A DNA stretch of 64,000 bases from Lingula anatina (taxonomy: Eukaryota > Brachiopoda > Lingulata > Lingulida > Lingulidae), in the NCBI RefSeq assembly GCF_001039355.2, contig NW_019775970.1:1-64000 (forward strand), given 5' to 3'. The notes beneath the pieces were generated by a model. It did no database searches. It saw nothing but the letters and a program-made list of their open reading frames with translations, and had not been told where the DNA came from. Made by a program: the position numbers and the translations under genes. The stretch's first letter is position 1. Each line of letters begins with the position of its first letter. Below are positions 12,608 to 23,683 of this stretch, one piece after another.

Positions 12608-15180
12608 GCTGATATTTGTTTGTAATGCAACCGGTAGATGTCTCTGTGATTTAAGTACAGTCTGCAACGTTGCATGATCTATTTTGATTGGTAACTTAAA
12701 GGTAAAGATGTTCACTGTATAACTTATTCTTATTGGTGGATATGTATATATGGGTTGACATGACTATAAAAGCACTGCTTGAAATAAATCGTTCTTTTCT
12801 ATGCTGACTTTAGCAAGAAAGCTACATAGTGAGTGCGTTCATCTTTAGTCAATCGAGAAATAAAGTACTTTAATATAAGGCACTTGGCCACAATTACGTC
12901 ACGCTGCAATATTAATCAGTAAGTATAGTTCGTAAGGTCTGATTGGAAAATGCTCTTAGAAATGAACATGCTTTTCCTTTAATATTTTGAGTGTAATAAA
13001 TGCATAATGTCCCATAGTAACTATTTTTGGGTCCAATAACTTAATATTCAATGAAAATTATGTCATGGTTTGAAGATTTAGATTGGAACTTCCTTTCTTA
13101 TCAATGTGGTGTGTTGGATAGCTAACATGTGCTGTCAAATTAACGCTTATAATCTCTTGTAAACTTGACCGTTACTTCCACTGGAAAGCTAGGAGAGTAC
13201 AAGTGAGTACTGTCCTGCAACCAAGCCACTTCCTTCAAAAACGCCAAAATCAAATTAGCCCGATTTCTATATTCTTAGGAAAAATAATATGTGCGACATT
13301 ATTAAGTTCCCATGTGTACTGGTACACTACGCGACCACGTCTTACACGTTGCTAGCTGGTACAAAACTGTGGTCTTTCCACATATACACATACCCCTGGT
13401 GACAAAGGAGTATAATTCAACATTTGAGTAAAACACAAGTCAACAGGTGTGGGAGAGTTTCAACAATACCTTCATATAGTACGCGGCTATGACAGTTAAA
13501 TCTTGTGCATCTATATAACCTTAAACAGAGATACTGCACTGAAATCTGTTAATAATTAAAGCATATTTAAATTATTAATGGATTCATTGCATATGGCACC
13601 CACATTCAAGCTTACCATGGCCAGAAATGTGCAGCATTTAAGCGATACGCGAGGGCGCAACAGTAGGGCTTCACGTGACTCAACTAACCAATCACAGCAC
13701 AAGAATGGCATCGCACACAGACTCTGTGATAAGTGCTCAGCCCATTGTCAAGTAGTGTTAGTTCATGGTAACAAGCGTCTGATATGTGCAGAGAAGTTTA
13801 TTATTATAATATATATTGTTCTTATTGTTACATTATTAAATCTAACTCTGTATCCAAGTAGTAACTATACTGTACCTAGTCAGTTACTGATGATGTACAG
13901 AGGTCATATATTCCAGAATAAGCCATTACCACTGATTTATAACTTTCATTTTAGTTTAATATGTTATTCATGAAAGAGTTCATGAAAGATTATTTTAATT
14001 TGTTAAATCGTGATCTTATTCTTTTTATATTCAAATAATTGAATACTGTGGGTAAAATTGGTCTTCCACTTCTTATTTGCATTTTTCCTTTACTACAAGA
14101 TTATTTTGGAACAGTTGCAGCATTAAAAATTTAAATAAATAGCAATCTGAAAGAAGAATTTTGCATAATTATTAAATGATGATAGGAATTTTGGATTAAG
14201 AGATTAGTTAAATACTGTGATATGGTCAGTCAATTTATGTAGAATCTGATAATATGATTGAAAATACTGATTGAATTCTTGGCCTTGCACTGGGCAGTTT
14301 TACATTTGTGCCAAGTGCTCTTTTTGGACTCCATTGTACAGTGGTAAAAAATCTTCAATTGCCATGAAATTTTTTAATCAGACTCTGTACTGGCTAGTAT
14401 GTTACTGCTATCAGCTGGTGCTATCGGCAACGAATTAATTTCCCTTTGTTTCTGAGTGAATCTACCGTCTAAAATCACTATAACTGAAAATATTTGCGTT
14501 TTGCTGAGGGTAGTCTAGGCAATATACGGCAAACTTCTTAGTACGTGTGTACAACAGAATTTTTTTAAAAACCCTAGCGATATTTGGTCAGGAGTTGCTT
14601 GAAGCATAGCACAGCGTTGCTGTCTATCGGCATCAGGCCGTTAGTTTGTCAATTCTCACGAATTACCCACGAATCGCGAACCCATTCATTTTCCTATGGC
14701 AATCTAGCAACTCATTAAAAATGCACGCATGCGCAGTGGGCTAGGCGTGACGTCATGCAGTGCATTTCTGGGGATGACATATTATTTTTTAGGTATCATA
14801 TGCTACGAAAGACCTTAAACTTTATCCCTGGAAGGCTAGAAAGCCATTTGAATTTATTTTTCATTTTAATATATGTCTTTCCGTCTCCATGTTGCACACA
14901 TTCAATATTCATTCTTTTTTATTATTGAACTTAAGAAATGTAAGTTACAGTATACAATACTTCTTTGTTACCCCTCGCTTACTTCTCTCTCACACACATA
15001 CATACATACATACACACATAACTGCTACTGATGTCTCATCATTTTCATTAATAAATAAGATATTTTGATAAGCACAGCATTTTTTTTTTCTAACACAGAT
15101 AGCATTCGATGTCCCTAACCGACAGATGTCCCCCATTTTTTTATTTAGTGTAAATGTAATATTTTACCTGGGAAATTAAT
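12608..15180. other. No gene recognised; part of a left-arm insertion
   Basis: AT-rich DNA with no coding signal I can support. The right arm passes directly from the match of 12155 to that of 17760, so this and the LINE form an insertion of about 5.5 kb in the left arm. A short CATA repeat lies at 14996-15018. Confidence 0.4.
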
Positions 15181-15184
15181 AAAT

Positions 15185-17230
15185 TCAATTATCGTCATTG
15201 TTTCCAAGAATAATATCCGATGCAAAAATATGAATATTGACTCCCTTTTCTTCCCTTAACCACTTTTCGATTTGCATCCACAAGTTTTTTTTTGCGAGAT
15301 CACAATCTACGAATAGATGTTCAATTGCTTCCATCCTTGTGCTACATAAATTGCAATGAGGATTATCAACTATTTTATATTTGAACAGTAAGTATTTTGT
15401 CCCTAGATTTCTATGAATACATCTAAAGTTAAACCATCTGAGTTTGGATTCTTTTATATCTGTCAGGAGACGATTGTAGCTAAGATTCCATGTTATTGCT
15501 TTATTAAGGAACCTTTCCCATTTTATTTCATTTTTAGGGGTTTCGTAGAGTTTTTTATAAACTTATCATAAATCGCTTTACAACCTTTTTTGTTTTTCCA
15601 TATATAAGCATAAGCGGTTTGGGTATTTTCAGGTTATAAGTTTTCTGTGTACCAGTTATTTCTTTTAAATTGGGAAATGCATTATAGATAGCATTTCTTA
15701 GGCCAAAATATTTTGTAATTGGGAGACTATTTTGTATGCATACGTGATTTCTCTATATGCCGTTTGGATCAAGCAAGTCGAGCACCACCCGGAAACCTTT
15801 CTCAAATAATGGTTTTAAGAAAACGGCCTTGTTTTCGATCAAAATACTCGGATTATACCACAATGGAGCTTCCAGAAAATCTTGTGGGTCATTTCCCTGT
15901 ATTACACTAGCGTACTGTGAGTAATATGAAAATAATTTTTTCCAAAATAAATTTGTCGTGGTTTCCCCGCATTGTTTCGCATATACAGGCCCAAACTGGC
16001 AGAGCGACGTCGTGTCACAACTTGTAATTTCGGTAAAAATCCTTCCGTATTGGTTAGTATTCGATAGTATTCTGCGAATACAAGTTAGTTCTAAAGCTTT
16101 AATACATGATTCCAAATGCACCATTCTACAGCCCCCATTTTCGAAGTCTTGAATAATTGTCTTTCTCGATACCCTATCATTTTTCCCATGCCAAATGAAT
16201 TTGAAAAGAATTCAGTTTAACTCTTTTATCCATTGGGCACTGGGACCTGGTAGTGACATGAACAGATGAGTAAACTTTGGTATCAGTAGTGATTTAACCG
16301 CCGTTATTTTTCCTAGGGTGGATAGATACCTTTTTGACCAGTTATTAATCTCTTTTTTGATGACAGCCAACTTTATATTATAATTGCGTTCTTCTATACA
16401 ATCAAGTTCAGCTGGAAAGGTAAAACCTAGAACAGATACAGATTCATTTGCCCAGTTTATTTTTTCGTTTCTACACAGAATTTTCTTACTATTGATTTTT
16501 GAGCCAATCCATACTGCTTTTGTTTTGGAGATATTTTGTTTTAAACCGGAATATTTGGAAAACTGGAACAAAAGGTCTAATGCACGTTTTAGCGATTTCT
16601 CTGAGCCGTCTAAAAATACCACTGTATCATTGGTATATTGTAATAATTTTATCTCTTCTCTTGCTATACCGATTCCTCTTATGTTTTTTTCCTGTCTTAT
16701 AAGAATACCTATTATTACTGCGCATAAATTAAATATATAGGGTGATGCAGGGTAACCCTGTCGACACCCTCTGCCTATTTTAAAAAATCGAGAGAAAATT
16801 CCATTCTATATGACACACAGTTCAGCATTTTATGAAGGATTTTAATCCACCTAATAAGGTCATTTCAAAAATTTTAAAAATCTAATGTTATGTAAATAAA
16901 AGACCAGGATATGCTATCAAAAGCTTTTTGAAAATCAATAAGTAAAATAATACCTGGGATTTCTTTGACGTTTGTATATTGCAGAACGTCATACAGGATT
17001 CTGATGTTCTTTCCTATATACCTCCTATGTACCTCCCCTTTAAAAAGACCTTCTGATTTTCGTGAATTAAAAATTCAATAACAGATTTTAACCTATTAGC
17101 AATACACGAAGAAAGAATTTTATAACAATTATTTAACAGGGAGATCGGCCTCCAGTTGGTCAGAAATTCCCTTGGTTTGTCACCTTTCGGTAGTATAGAA
17201 ATAACCCCCTGCACCTGGGTGGTGGTGAGT
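15185..17230 (-). mobile_element. 5'-truncated Tx1/L1-type LINE, ORF2 remains
   Basis: On the minus strand, frames in series encode: a reverse-transcriptase start (17214-17014, with PKGDKPREFLTNWRPISLLN), the region of the catalytic box near 16630 that reads YTND instead of YADD, a post-catalytic segment (16622-16212), a further C-terminal segment (16124-15753), and a final CCHC-like knuckle near 15350-15190 (CNLC...H...C). Frameshifts separate them, so the copy is dead. The order matches ORF2 of the L1/Tx1 group. The upstream endonuclease part is not seen before 17340. Confidence 0.85.
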
Positions 17231-17349
17231 ATTCATTCTTTACAATATCAGACATTTTACCGCGTACAACCTGTAGAGTTATAAACTGTAGAGTAAAGGC
17301 AGTATTGGGAACAACTCCTGCATATCTATACTGACTGTGACAAACGTGA

Positions 17350-17376
17350 TTTATTTATTTATTTATTTATTTATTA
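17350..17376. repeat. (TTTA)n tract
   Basis: Tetranucleotide run just upstream of the 5' end of the LINE remnant. Poly-A-rich stretches follow at 17628-17659. No gene is seen from 17231 to 17840. Confidence 0.85.
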
Positions 17377-17845
17377 TTTTGTAAACTCAACAAACCTGGG
17401 TCTGTTTATGACACTTCTCTTGTGGTTGCATATTGCAACAATTATATTGTTGGTTCCCTTAATTCCCCAAACCACAATGGCTTTCAAAAACGATGTCACC
17501 CAGCCGATGGTAACCTTTTTAACAGTGCCGTACCGATTGATACCCCGCTTATTGTCACAAATTGCTCCTTCTCTTTAGTATTTTATAGGTGGATTTTGTT
17601 GCTATCTTTAAAGCCCCTGGTGACCCCCCCAAAAAAAAAAAAATAGAAAAAAAAAAAAGATTCATAGCAATGCTGTGAGTTTTATTGCAGTTTTTCTCTC
17701 CAATTTCAAAGATGTCTTTTTTTCATGGAATCTTGAGAAAAACTTGTGCTTAACCCTCTTGGATCACATATTCCCACATCCAAAGGTGCAACTGGCTATT
17801 ATATTAAATTATATTATATTATAATTTTTGGTATTTTGATTTTAG

Positions 17846-17952
17846 CACATGACCATTATATTAATGCCACAGAGCAATGAAGTGTGGTGTTTATATTAGT
17901 ACATCTGGACACCATACCACTTGAAAACAATGAGAATAAGTACGTTATCGAG
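17846..17952 (+). pseudogene. Left-arm counterpart of a STELLO-like coding exon, frame broken
   Basis: Bounded by GATTTTAG and GAG|GTAAGT, 107 nt long. The right-arm counterpart (50500-50604, minus) is 105 nt and fully open. The 2-nt excess lies near 17860-17875 and leads to a TAG about 17897-17899 in the frame of the conserved ATG. The boundaries are well kept, so it was an exon before the lesion. It weakens the case that the left STELLO-like gene makes a full-length protein. Confidence 0.6.
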
Positions 17953-18002
17953 GTAAGTAAATTAACGTAAGCATATTGTACATAAAATGCTATTAAGCAT
18001 TA

Positions 18003-18850
18003 ACTGAGAATAAAATTGGAGTCGTTTGACTCTCTAGTCAGAGCCCAGCACCCCTTGACCCTCGGGGTTAATATGACTCCTATATAAGGGTCAAATTACC
18101 CCACTACCAAGGTCTTTAGACTATCTTATTAGAGCCAATCACCCCCTGGCTCTCATGGAGTAAATATTACCCTAAAATTAGATTCAAATTACCGGGGGCC
18201 AGTGTCAGTATAAACATTACTTTATTGGCCATGGTCGGTTTTAGTTTTGCATGAACAAGAGATTTTCTGTGTGTTTCTGCACGCAGAACTCGTGGACTTA
18301 TTACTGGCCCGGGCTTTCAGTTGCCCACACCCTTTATGTGATATGTTGGTATATAGCCAGCAGGTTTTGTTTCCAGGTTGTAGGTTTGACCCGCTTATGC
18401 ATGTCACTGGGGAGGAATGCTCACTCATTGGTATATTTGTGGTATAGATATATGTCATGCTGTTTATTACCAGACTCACAAACTGTTTGTTATTGCTGCT
18501 TGACTATTCTTCTTGACCGGATGGCCTTGTGTTTAGCGTGTCCGCCTCCGGAGGGGAAGAACGTGTGCTCAAACCCGCTCGGGGTCATACCTGTTTTTTT
18601 TAGTTTTGTTTTTTTAAATACTAATGTGTCAAAGAGTCAAAAATTCCTTAATATGGAGTTATGGTGACTCTTTTGAAGAGATAAATCAAGAGATAAATGG
18701 ATGTGTGAATGGAATCTATTGTTACTCTCCTGTGGAGTCTGGGATGGCGTCACTCCATCGGAGTTACCTTGACTCCAATTGGGAGTTATTTTAGGCACCA
18801 CTGCTGGACTCCAAGTTTGGACTCACTTGGACTCAGATTTTATTCTCAGT
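18003..18850. mobile_element. 848-bp element with ACTGAGAATAAAAT inverted ends, left arm only
   Basis: Starts with ACTGAGAATAAAAT and ends with its reverse complement. The right arm near 50440-50480 runs through the same point without it (empty site). It contains many GAGTC/GACTC motifs and a tRNA-like SINE at 18519-18591. Open frames inside do not look like a transposase. Superfamily undetermined. Confidence 0.75.
18519..18591 (+). repeat. tRNA-derived SINE head
   Basis: Box-A-like TGGCCTTGTGTTTAGCG and box-B-like GTGCTCAAACC about 30-40 bases apart, then GGGGTCATACC, a pattern of tRNA-derived SINEs. It would not fold as a proper tRNA. Related heads lie at 27511-27575 (-) and 42845-42909 (+). 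Confidence 0.6.
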
Positions 18851-19195
18851 GTTTATTCAAGACCAACGATCATTCGGTTTAAATGTTAAGATGGGGATTG
18901 CTTGTTCGTAATTTGTGTACAATTTGTAATTTGTCGTCAAAGTAAAGGTGTAAAAGGCTGCGTTGCTTACGACACTTTTTCCTGGATTTCCAACATTAAT
19001 CATTTTAATTATTATATTTACTCAGCTTTTATTATTCATATAATTGCTTGTTTTTCTGATAACTTTATTTGTAAACAGCACTGAGACGGTAGTGTCGTGC
19101 AATTTTTTAGAAGTAAATATTATTATTTTTTCTTGAAATTTCCTGGGACTGAAATTTGAACAAATCTGTTTTATTGGAAAGGCTTTTTTCAACAG

Positions 19196-19221
19196 TAGAC
19201 CGACACATATTGATCACAACG
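19196..19221 (+). other. Left counterpart of a 26-nt microexon, with in-frame TAG
   Basis: Bounded by TTCAACAG and GTAGGG; length 26 nt as in the right arm (49666-49691). Read in the frame used there, its first codon is TAG instead of TAT. Confidence 0.45.
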
Positions 19222-19347
19222 GTAGGGAAAATGTACAGGTCTTTTTTCTTCGTCTTCCCGCTGTGTTTAAAAGGGATATTAAAACCATTCATCTAAGTTT
19301 TGTTTACTTTTAATCCTATGACCTGGTTACTTTAATTTTCTTTCTAG

Positions 19348-21418
19348 ATATGCCATCAAGGCGGTTGGCCTTTTAACGTTTTTGTATTTGTTGGCCTACC
19401 TTACCATCAACCAGAAAAATGCCCTTTCTTACGTGGCAAACCTTTTGCCAGAAACCAAACAATCGGGTGAGGGCCTAAAATTGAGCTATAGAGTCTTCAT
19501 GGGATTACCCAGAAACCTGACCTGTGACAGATGGGTTGTTGTGGATGCAGGAAAACATGCATCCGCCCAACAGATTGAAAAAGTGTCTGATAGACTACAT
19601 TTTCCCTGGTGCGCTATTGTAGTCTCAGATACGTTAACATCGTCACGTTCTTTGCATGTCATTTTACCAAATAAACAAAATGGCATAATATACGTAAATG
19701 GAGTGACTGAATACAGCAGCCTTTTCAAGTCCCCAGTGAGTAGAAAAACGATCGGCTACTTGTTTGCTATAACCAGTGGAGCAACTATGATCTATGACGA
19801 CGATGGAGGAATGGGATATGAATGGTTGGCCTCTAGTCCACCCCTTGATAACAAAAGTACTGAGGTTCCTCTCGTTATACCAGCAGGCAAAGTGAACTTT
19901 TGGAACCCTTTTTCGTATTTCTTCTCTAGAAGTGATGTCTGGCCTCGAGGTTTCCCAGGAAACATGGCCAATCGTCCTGCCTGCAGTGCTCCGCCGGTGC
20001 CATACGCATTGCGTAATTCGAGCGTATTACTTGTGCATTATCTCATAGATGGGTATGCCGATGTGCCGGAAGAACTTCTCAAGTCGACATTGAAATTCGA
20101 CAAATCAATCATTGGTCCAGTGGAAGTGCAAGAAGGCACATTTGTACCCTATAGCCAGCATTCGACGCTACATATGTATGATGCATTTTGGGGACTTCTA
20201 GTACCCACTACATGTGAGGTGTCGATATCTGATATTATTCGTGGTTATATCACTCAAAGACTTTTGTGGGATATTAACGGCAGCATGTCGGTCTCACCGC
20301 TCTGGACAAAGAGAACAAACCCACTCCGTCAAACACTGGGGAAAGGCTCTCAAACTTGTAACAAAACTCAAATTGAAATAGTCAATCACTTAATGGCGTG
20401 GTCCAGCAAGTCGCCATCAATTAATGCAAGGTTAAAAGAACTGTACCTACATTTATTCGATAAAGGAATCATTTTGAAAGAAGATCTGGTGATATTAGAC
20501 ACCTGGATAGAGTTGCTGACGGCAGTTGGGTATGTCTTCCCGCGAGCCCAAGTACCAAGCTGGGCTGAAAGAAGGGCGATGGCCAAACCCTGGGACGGTG
20601 TAAGGTTGTGTGTTCATTTCAACCATGTCCCCAACAAGCAAGCATTTACAACATTGTATCAAATGTACAGTAGACATTTTAAAGAGATAACATTCACCGG
20701 GGAAGGCACTAGGCACCCGTTTATGGACCCAAGTGTTCATTTTCTGCCCTGTAATGATCAAGAAGGTGGCATTTTTCTGCATCGGTGTCTTCCTAAGCAC
20801 TTAACCTATGGTGGGTTTGGAAACAATAGCACGTCGTATCTTTTTGTAAGTGATGATACCTTCTTCAATCTTTCATCCTTTTTGTCCTATCGCCGGGATG
20901 TTCTGTGGATATTGGGGCCTTTAAAAACACTGGACATTGACGTCACGTGGCCAGATGGGTGGTATTGGTGGCCGTTGCCGTACGGTGGCGCCGCGCTGCG
21001 AAAAATCATCGATATTCTCCCTAAAGAATGGAGGGACCACTTGGCCCTCGTGAAAAATTGGACACAATCAGGAAAACGATTGATTTCTAGGTTTAATGCA
21101 GATACTGTATTCATTCCAAATAACCAATACAAAACACGCTTTATTGAAGTTTTGAAATGGTTGATGGGACCGAACATGCCACGATTATTTGCTGAAATCG
21201 CCACGCCATTGCTAGTTGACCTTGTAACCACCGAAAAGCCGGACCGATCTGATGTCATTCCATTAAAGAACAATTATCCACATACTGGTCGCGATACGGC
21301 ACTTAAGGCGCGGTCGTGCAATTTACTTCATCCTTTAAAGTTGTCCAAGGACAGGGATAGGCTCATTTGGCTGTCCATGTTTAAGAGTGTGGAAACGATT
21401 TTACAGACGCCTCCATAG
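19348..21418 (+). CDS. STELLO-like (DUF288) glycosyltransferase, main exon, left copy
   Basis: The exon begins after TTTCTAG (19347), inside an Arg codon, and encodes 689 residues to the stop at 21416-21418. A hydrophobic stretch at the start (AVGLLTFLYLLAYLTI) is a type II membrane anchor. The luminal part shows DUF288/STELLO marks: GYLFAITSGATMIYDDDGG with an acidic triplet at 19796-19804, NPFSYFFSRSDVWPRGFP, and TFVPY...YDAFWGLLVPTT...RGYITQRLLWDI. Plant STELLO proteins are Golgi proteins acting with cellulose synthase; animal homologues are largely uncharacterised, so substrate is unknown. Same exon length as the right copy (2071 bp) and mostly identical residues. The small upstream exons seen in the right arm are damaged here (17846-17952, 19196-19221), so this may lack a proper start, or use another 5' exon. 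Confidence 0.8.
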
Positions 21419-21443
21419 TTGAACTGAAAATGTCATGATGAAT

Positions 21444-22157
21444 AAAATGGGCAAATGCCAATGATATGGTATTTGGTGGGAGCTTTTACGGTGTGACTGC
21501 TTTTTATGTGCTGCGAACCACCAGGTTCTCTTAAAACAGACGTATGGCATTATTATCTCTGCAGATTAACTAACAGATTATTTACATTGTGTATTATATA
21601 ATAGATGGGACTTTATTGACAGAAATTTTCATTTTTTTATCTTTCATCCCTGACGTCACCTCTTGTATATGAGACACCAGGTTAATTGCCTCGATCAGTA
21701 GTCTAAGAGATGCCAGAACCTGGCCAGCCGTCATTAGAATCGAGATGTATTTGATGGAAGTTTTCAATTTTTGTTTTACCCTATCGATGGTAGACAGAGC
21801 GTGTGCAGGGAAATACCATCGAAGTGCTGGATCAGTCCACGTTTAAGGTGCAGTCCATGTTCATGTTTTTTTAATCGTTCATTCCGGAACAGAGCGTTAA
21901 TTGGGCCATAACATTTTGCAAATATCTCACTACATTTGCAAGAGGTGACCTCAGCAATATCTACAAATTTCATCATGACAACGGCCTTGCTCACAGCTCT
22001 CGGTTTTTGGTTGAGTTGTTGCAGAAACAACGTTCTGGGGTTTAAACAAACATCTTTGAGCTCGAATACTAATTCTATTAAGGACCTGAGGGATGATTCC
22101 GAGTGCACAATGCAGGAAATAATCATCTCCCTAACAACCTGAAATACCTCTGTCAAG
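21444..22157 (+). mobile_element. Tc1-like transposon relic 3' of the left STELLO-like gene
   Basis: Aligns by eye with 44750-45150 of the fold-back Tc1 element (shared TTTGCAAGAGGTGAC and CTTGCTCACAGCTCTCG). Frames are broken. The right arm near 46985-47020 joins the flanks directly, so this is a left-arm insertion. Exact ends were not fixed. Confidence 0.65.
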
Positions 22158-22613
22158 CTGTTATGGAAGAAAGGGATAGTATCCTTGGAAGCAATTATAT
22201 CTGCAGATTTGCAGCTATAATTGTAGTGCCTCATCGGATTGCATGCTACTTGACACGTGCATTTTGATGCTTATATTGCGTATCGATTCGAATGCATTAA
22301 TTGGTGTTTTAAAAGTTTGATGATTATTTTTACTTTTATGGAAAATTAGGCTATATTTGAGGGGGTGCTTGTCCTTAATTTGAATAAATGATATTAAATA
22401 TAAATATCTTTAAAGGAAATTGGACTTTTTTAACCTAAAGTCATCTCAAAGTTGGTTGATGGAACAAAAATACTAATCAAAACGGCTTACAGCTGCCATG
22501 TGATTATTTGTAAACAAACGCACATCAGATTGAAGGTTGAACAACTCAAATGAGCCTGAGTGAGTCATCCAGCCGTTTCGAGGATATGCGACTATAAAAT
22601 ATTAGCCCAAGGA

Positions 22614-23165
22614 ACAGGCCTACCCAACTACCAGACTCGGCACCTAAGGATCCTGAATTAACCGGTATATCGGACCACACTACCCGTTTTCAAGGTGTGT
22701 GTCAGATTGCATTTCGGAGTATCAGCCAGAACACCGACAGGATGAACCCTGGCATGCTCGGCTGTCACCTTGATTGGATAGTAAACGATTGTCGTAAAAT
22801 CGCTATATGATTTTAAAACCGGGTGCATAATTTTGAAAGCCACCTGAATGAACCTTAGACTGCCACATTAATCTAATACAATGCAAAAAAGCTCTATCAA
22901 AAGTGGTTAAAACATTCAAACCGAATGTCGTAAAGTCCCCATATATCCCCATAGAGACAATAAAATAGAGTACTCTAAAGTAAGAGTACAGTTTAAGGTT
23001 GTTCAGCCGAGCGTGGATGAGCCCGCAGTCGTGCTACAAAATTTGTTCTGGGGTATGATACTCCGAAATGCCATCTGACACACACCTTGAAAACGGGTAG
23101 CGTGGTCCGATATACCGGTTAATTCAGGATCCTTAGGTGCCGAGTCTGGTAGTTGGGTAGGCCTG
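22614..23165. mobile_element. 552-bp MITE with TIRs of about 110 bp
   Basis: Starts ACAGGCCTACCCAACTACCA and ends with its mirror; TIRs continue past GGATCCTGAATTAACCGG to GTGTGTGTCAGAT. Flanked by AAGGA on both sides (22609-22613 and 23166-23170). The right arm near 46540 has the uninterrupted site. Same family as 6275-6366. Confidence 0.9.
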
Positions 23166-23169
23166 AAGG

Positions 23170-23683
23170 AAGCAAAATATTCTCGTGCAAGAGTATATTG
23201 GATCTAATGTAAAACAAGTCATATCATTGTGAGAAAAATTAAAAACGAGACATTTATTTTATCGTTTCACTTGCCACAGACAATTAAAAAACAATTAATG
23301 TTATTTAAAAACTAATATATAGTGCTGATTTTCCACTCTGTCTAATGTAGACTTCCAGTAATTTATTGTTACGTTATATTTCGCCATGATTTTTATAAAT
23401 GCAATGTATTTGTACAACAATTGCTGTTCAGGGACGACCTCGATTCGATATCTTCCACAATATAATATATAATGATTTAATTGGATTGTGCCCCTTTGGG
23501 CTGGTCAAAACCTGGCATTGTCAAGATATGTTTCTCTTAAAAAAGTATCCATATGTCGGCATTTACTGCATAGTAGAATTTGAAATTATGCACGCTTAAA
23601 AATAAAAAAATTAAAAAGGTAAAATGAAATCTAACCAAAAGGCCATCCCTGAATTACATGGGTACGTCTTTATAATCGCCGAC
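23170..23683. other. Left-arm DNA between the MITE and gene D
   Basis: Inverted match to 45585-46480 and 43270-43915. It holds the empty site of the fold-back Tc1 at TA 23407-23408 and a ~130-base piece of the 3856-5359 element (23470-23600). No gene seen. Confidence 0.65.

Noticed and set aside
12720-13600. Possible LTR of a retrotransposon (TATAAAAG followed by AATAAA-like motifs)
   Set aside because: No second LTR, primer site or gag-pol sequence found.
13578-13973. 131-codon open frame
   Set aside because: Composition and C-terminal tail look random, within a repeat-rich insertion; no support.
19382-21418. Start of the left STELLO-like protein at TTG 19382, and of the right one at 49119
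   Set aside because: Neither is ATG; both lie at or inside a splice-acceptor context, with upstream exons more likely.
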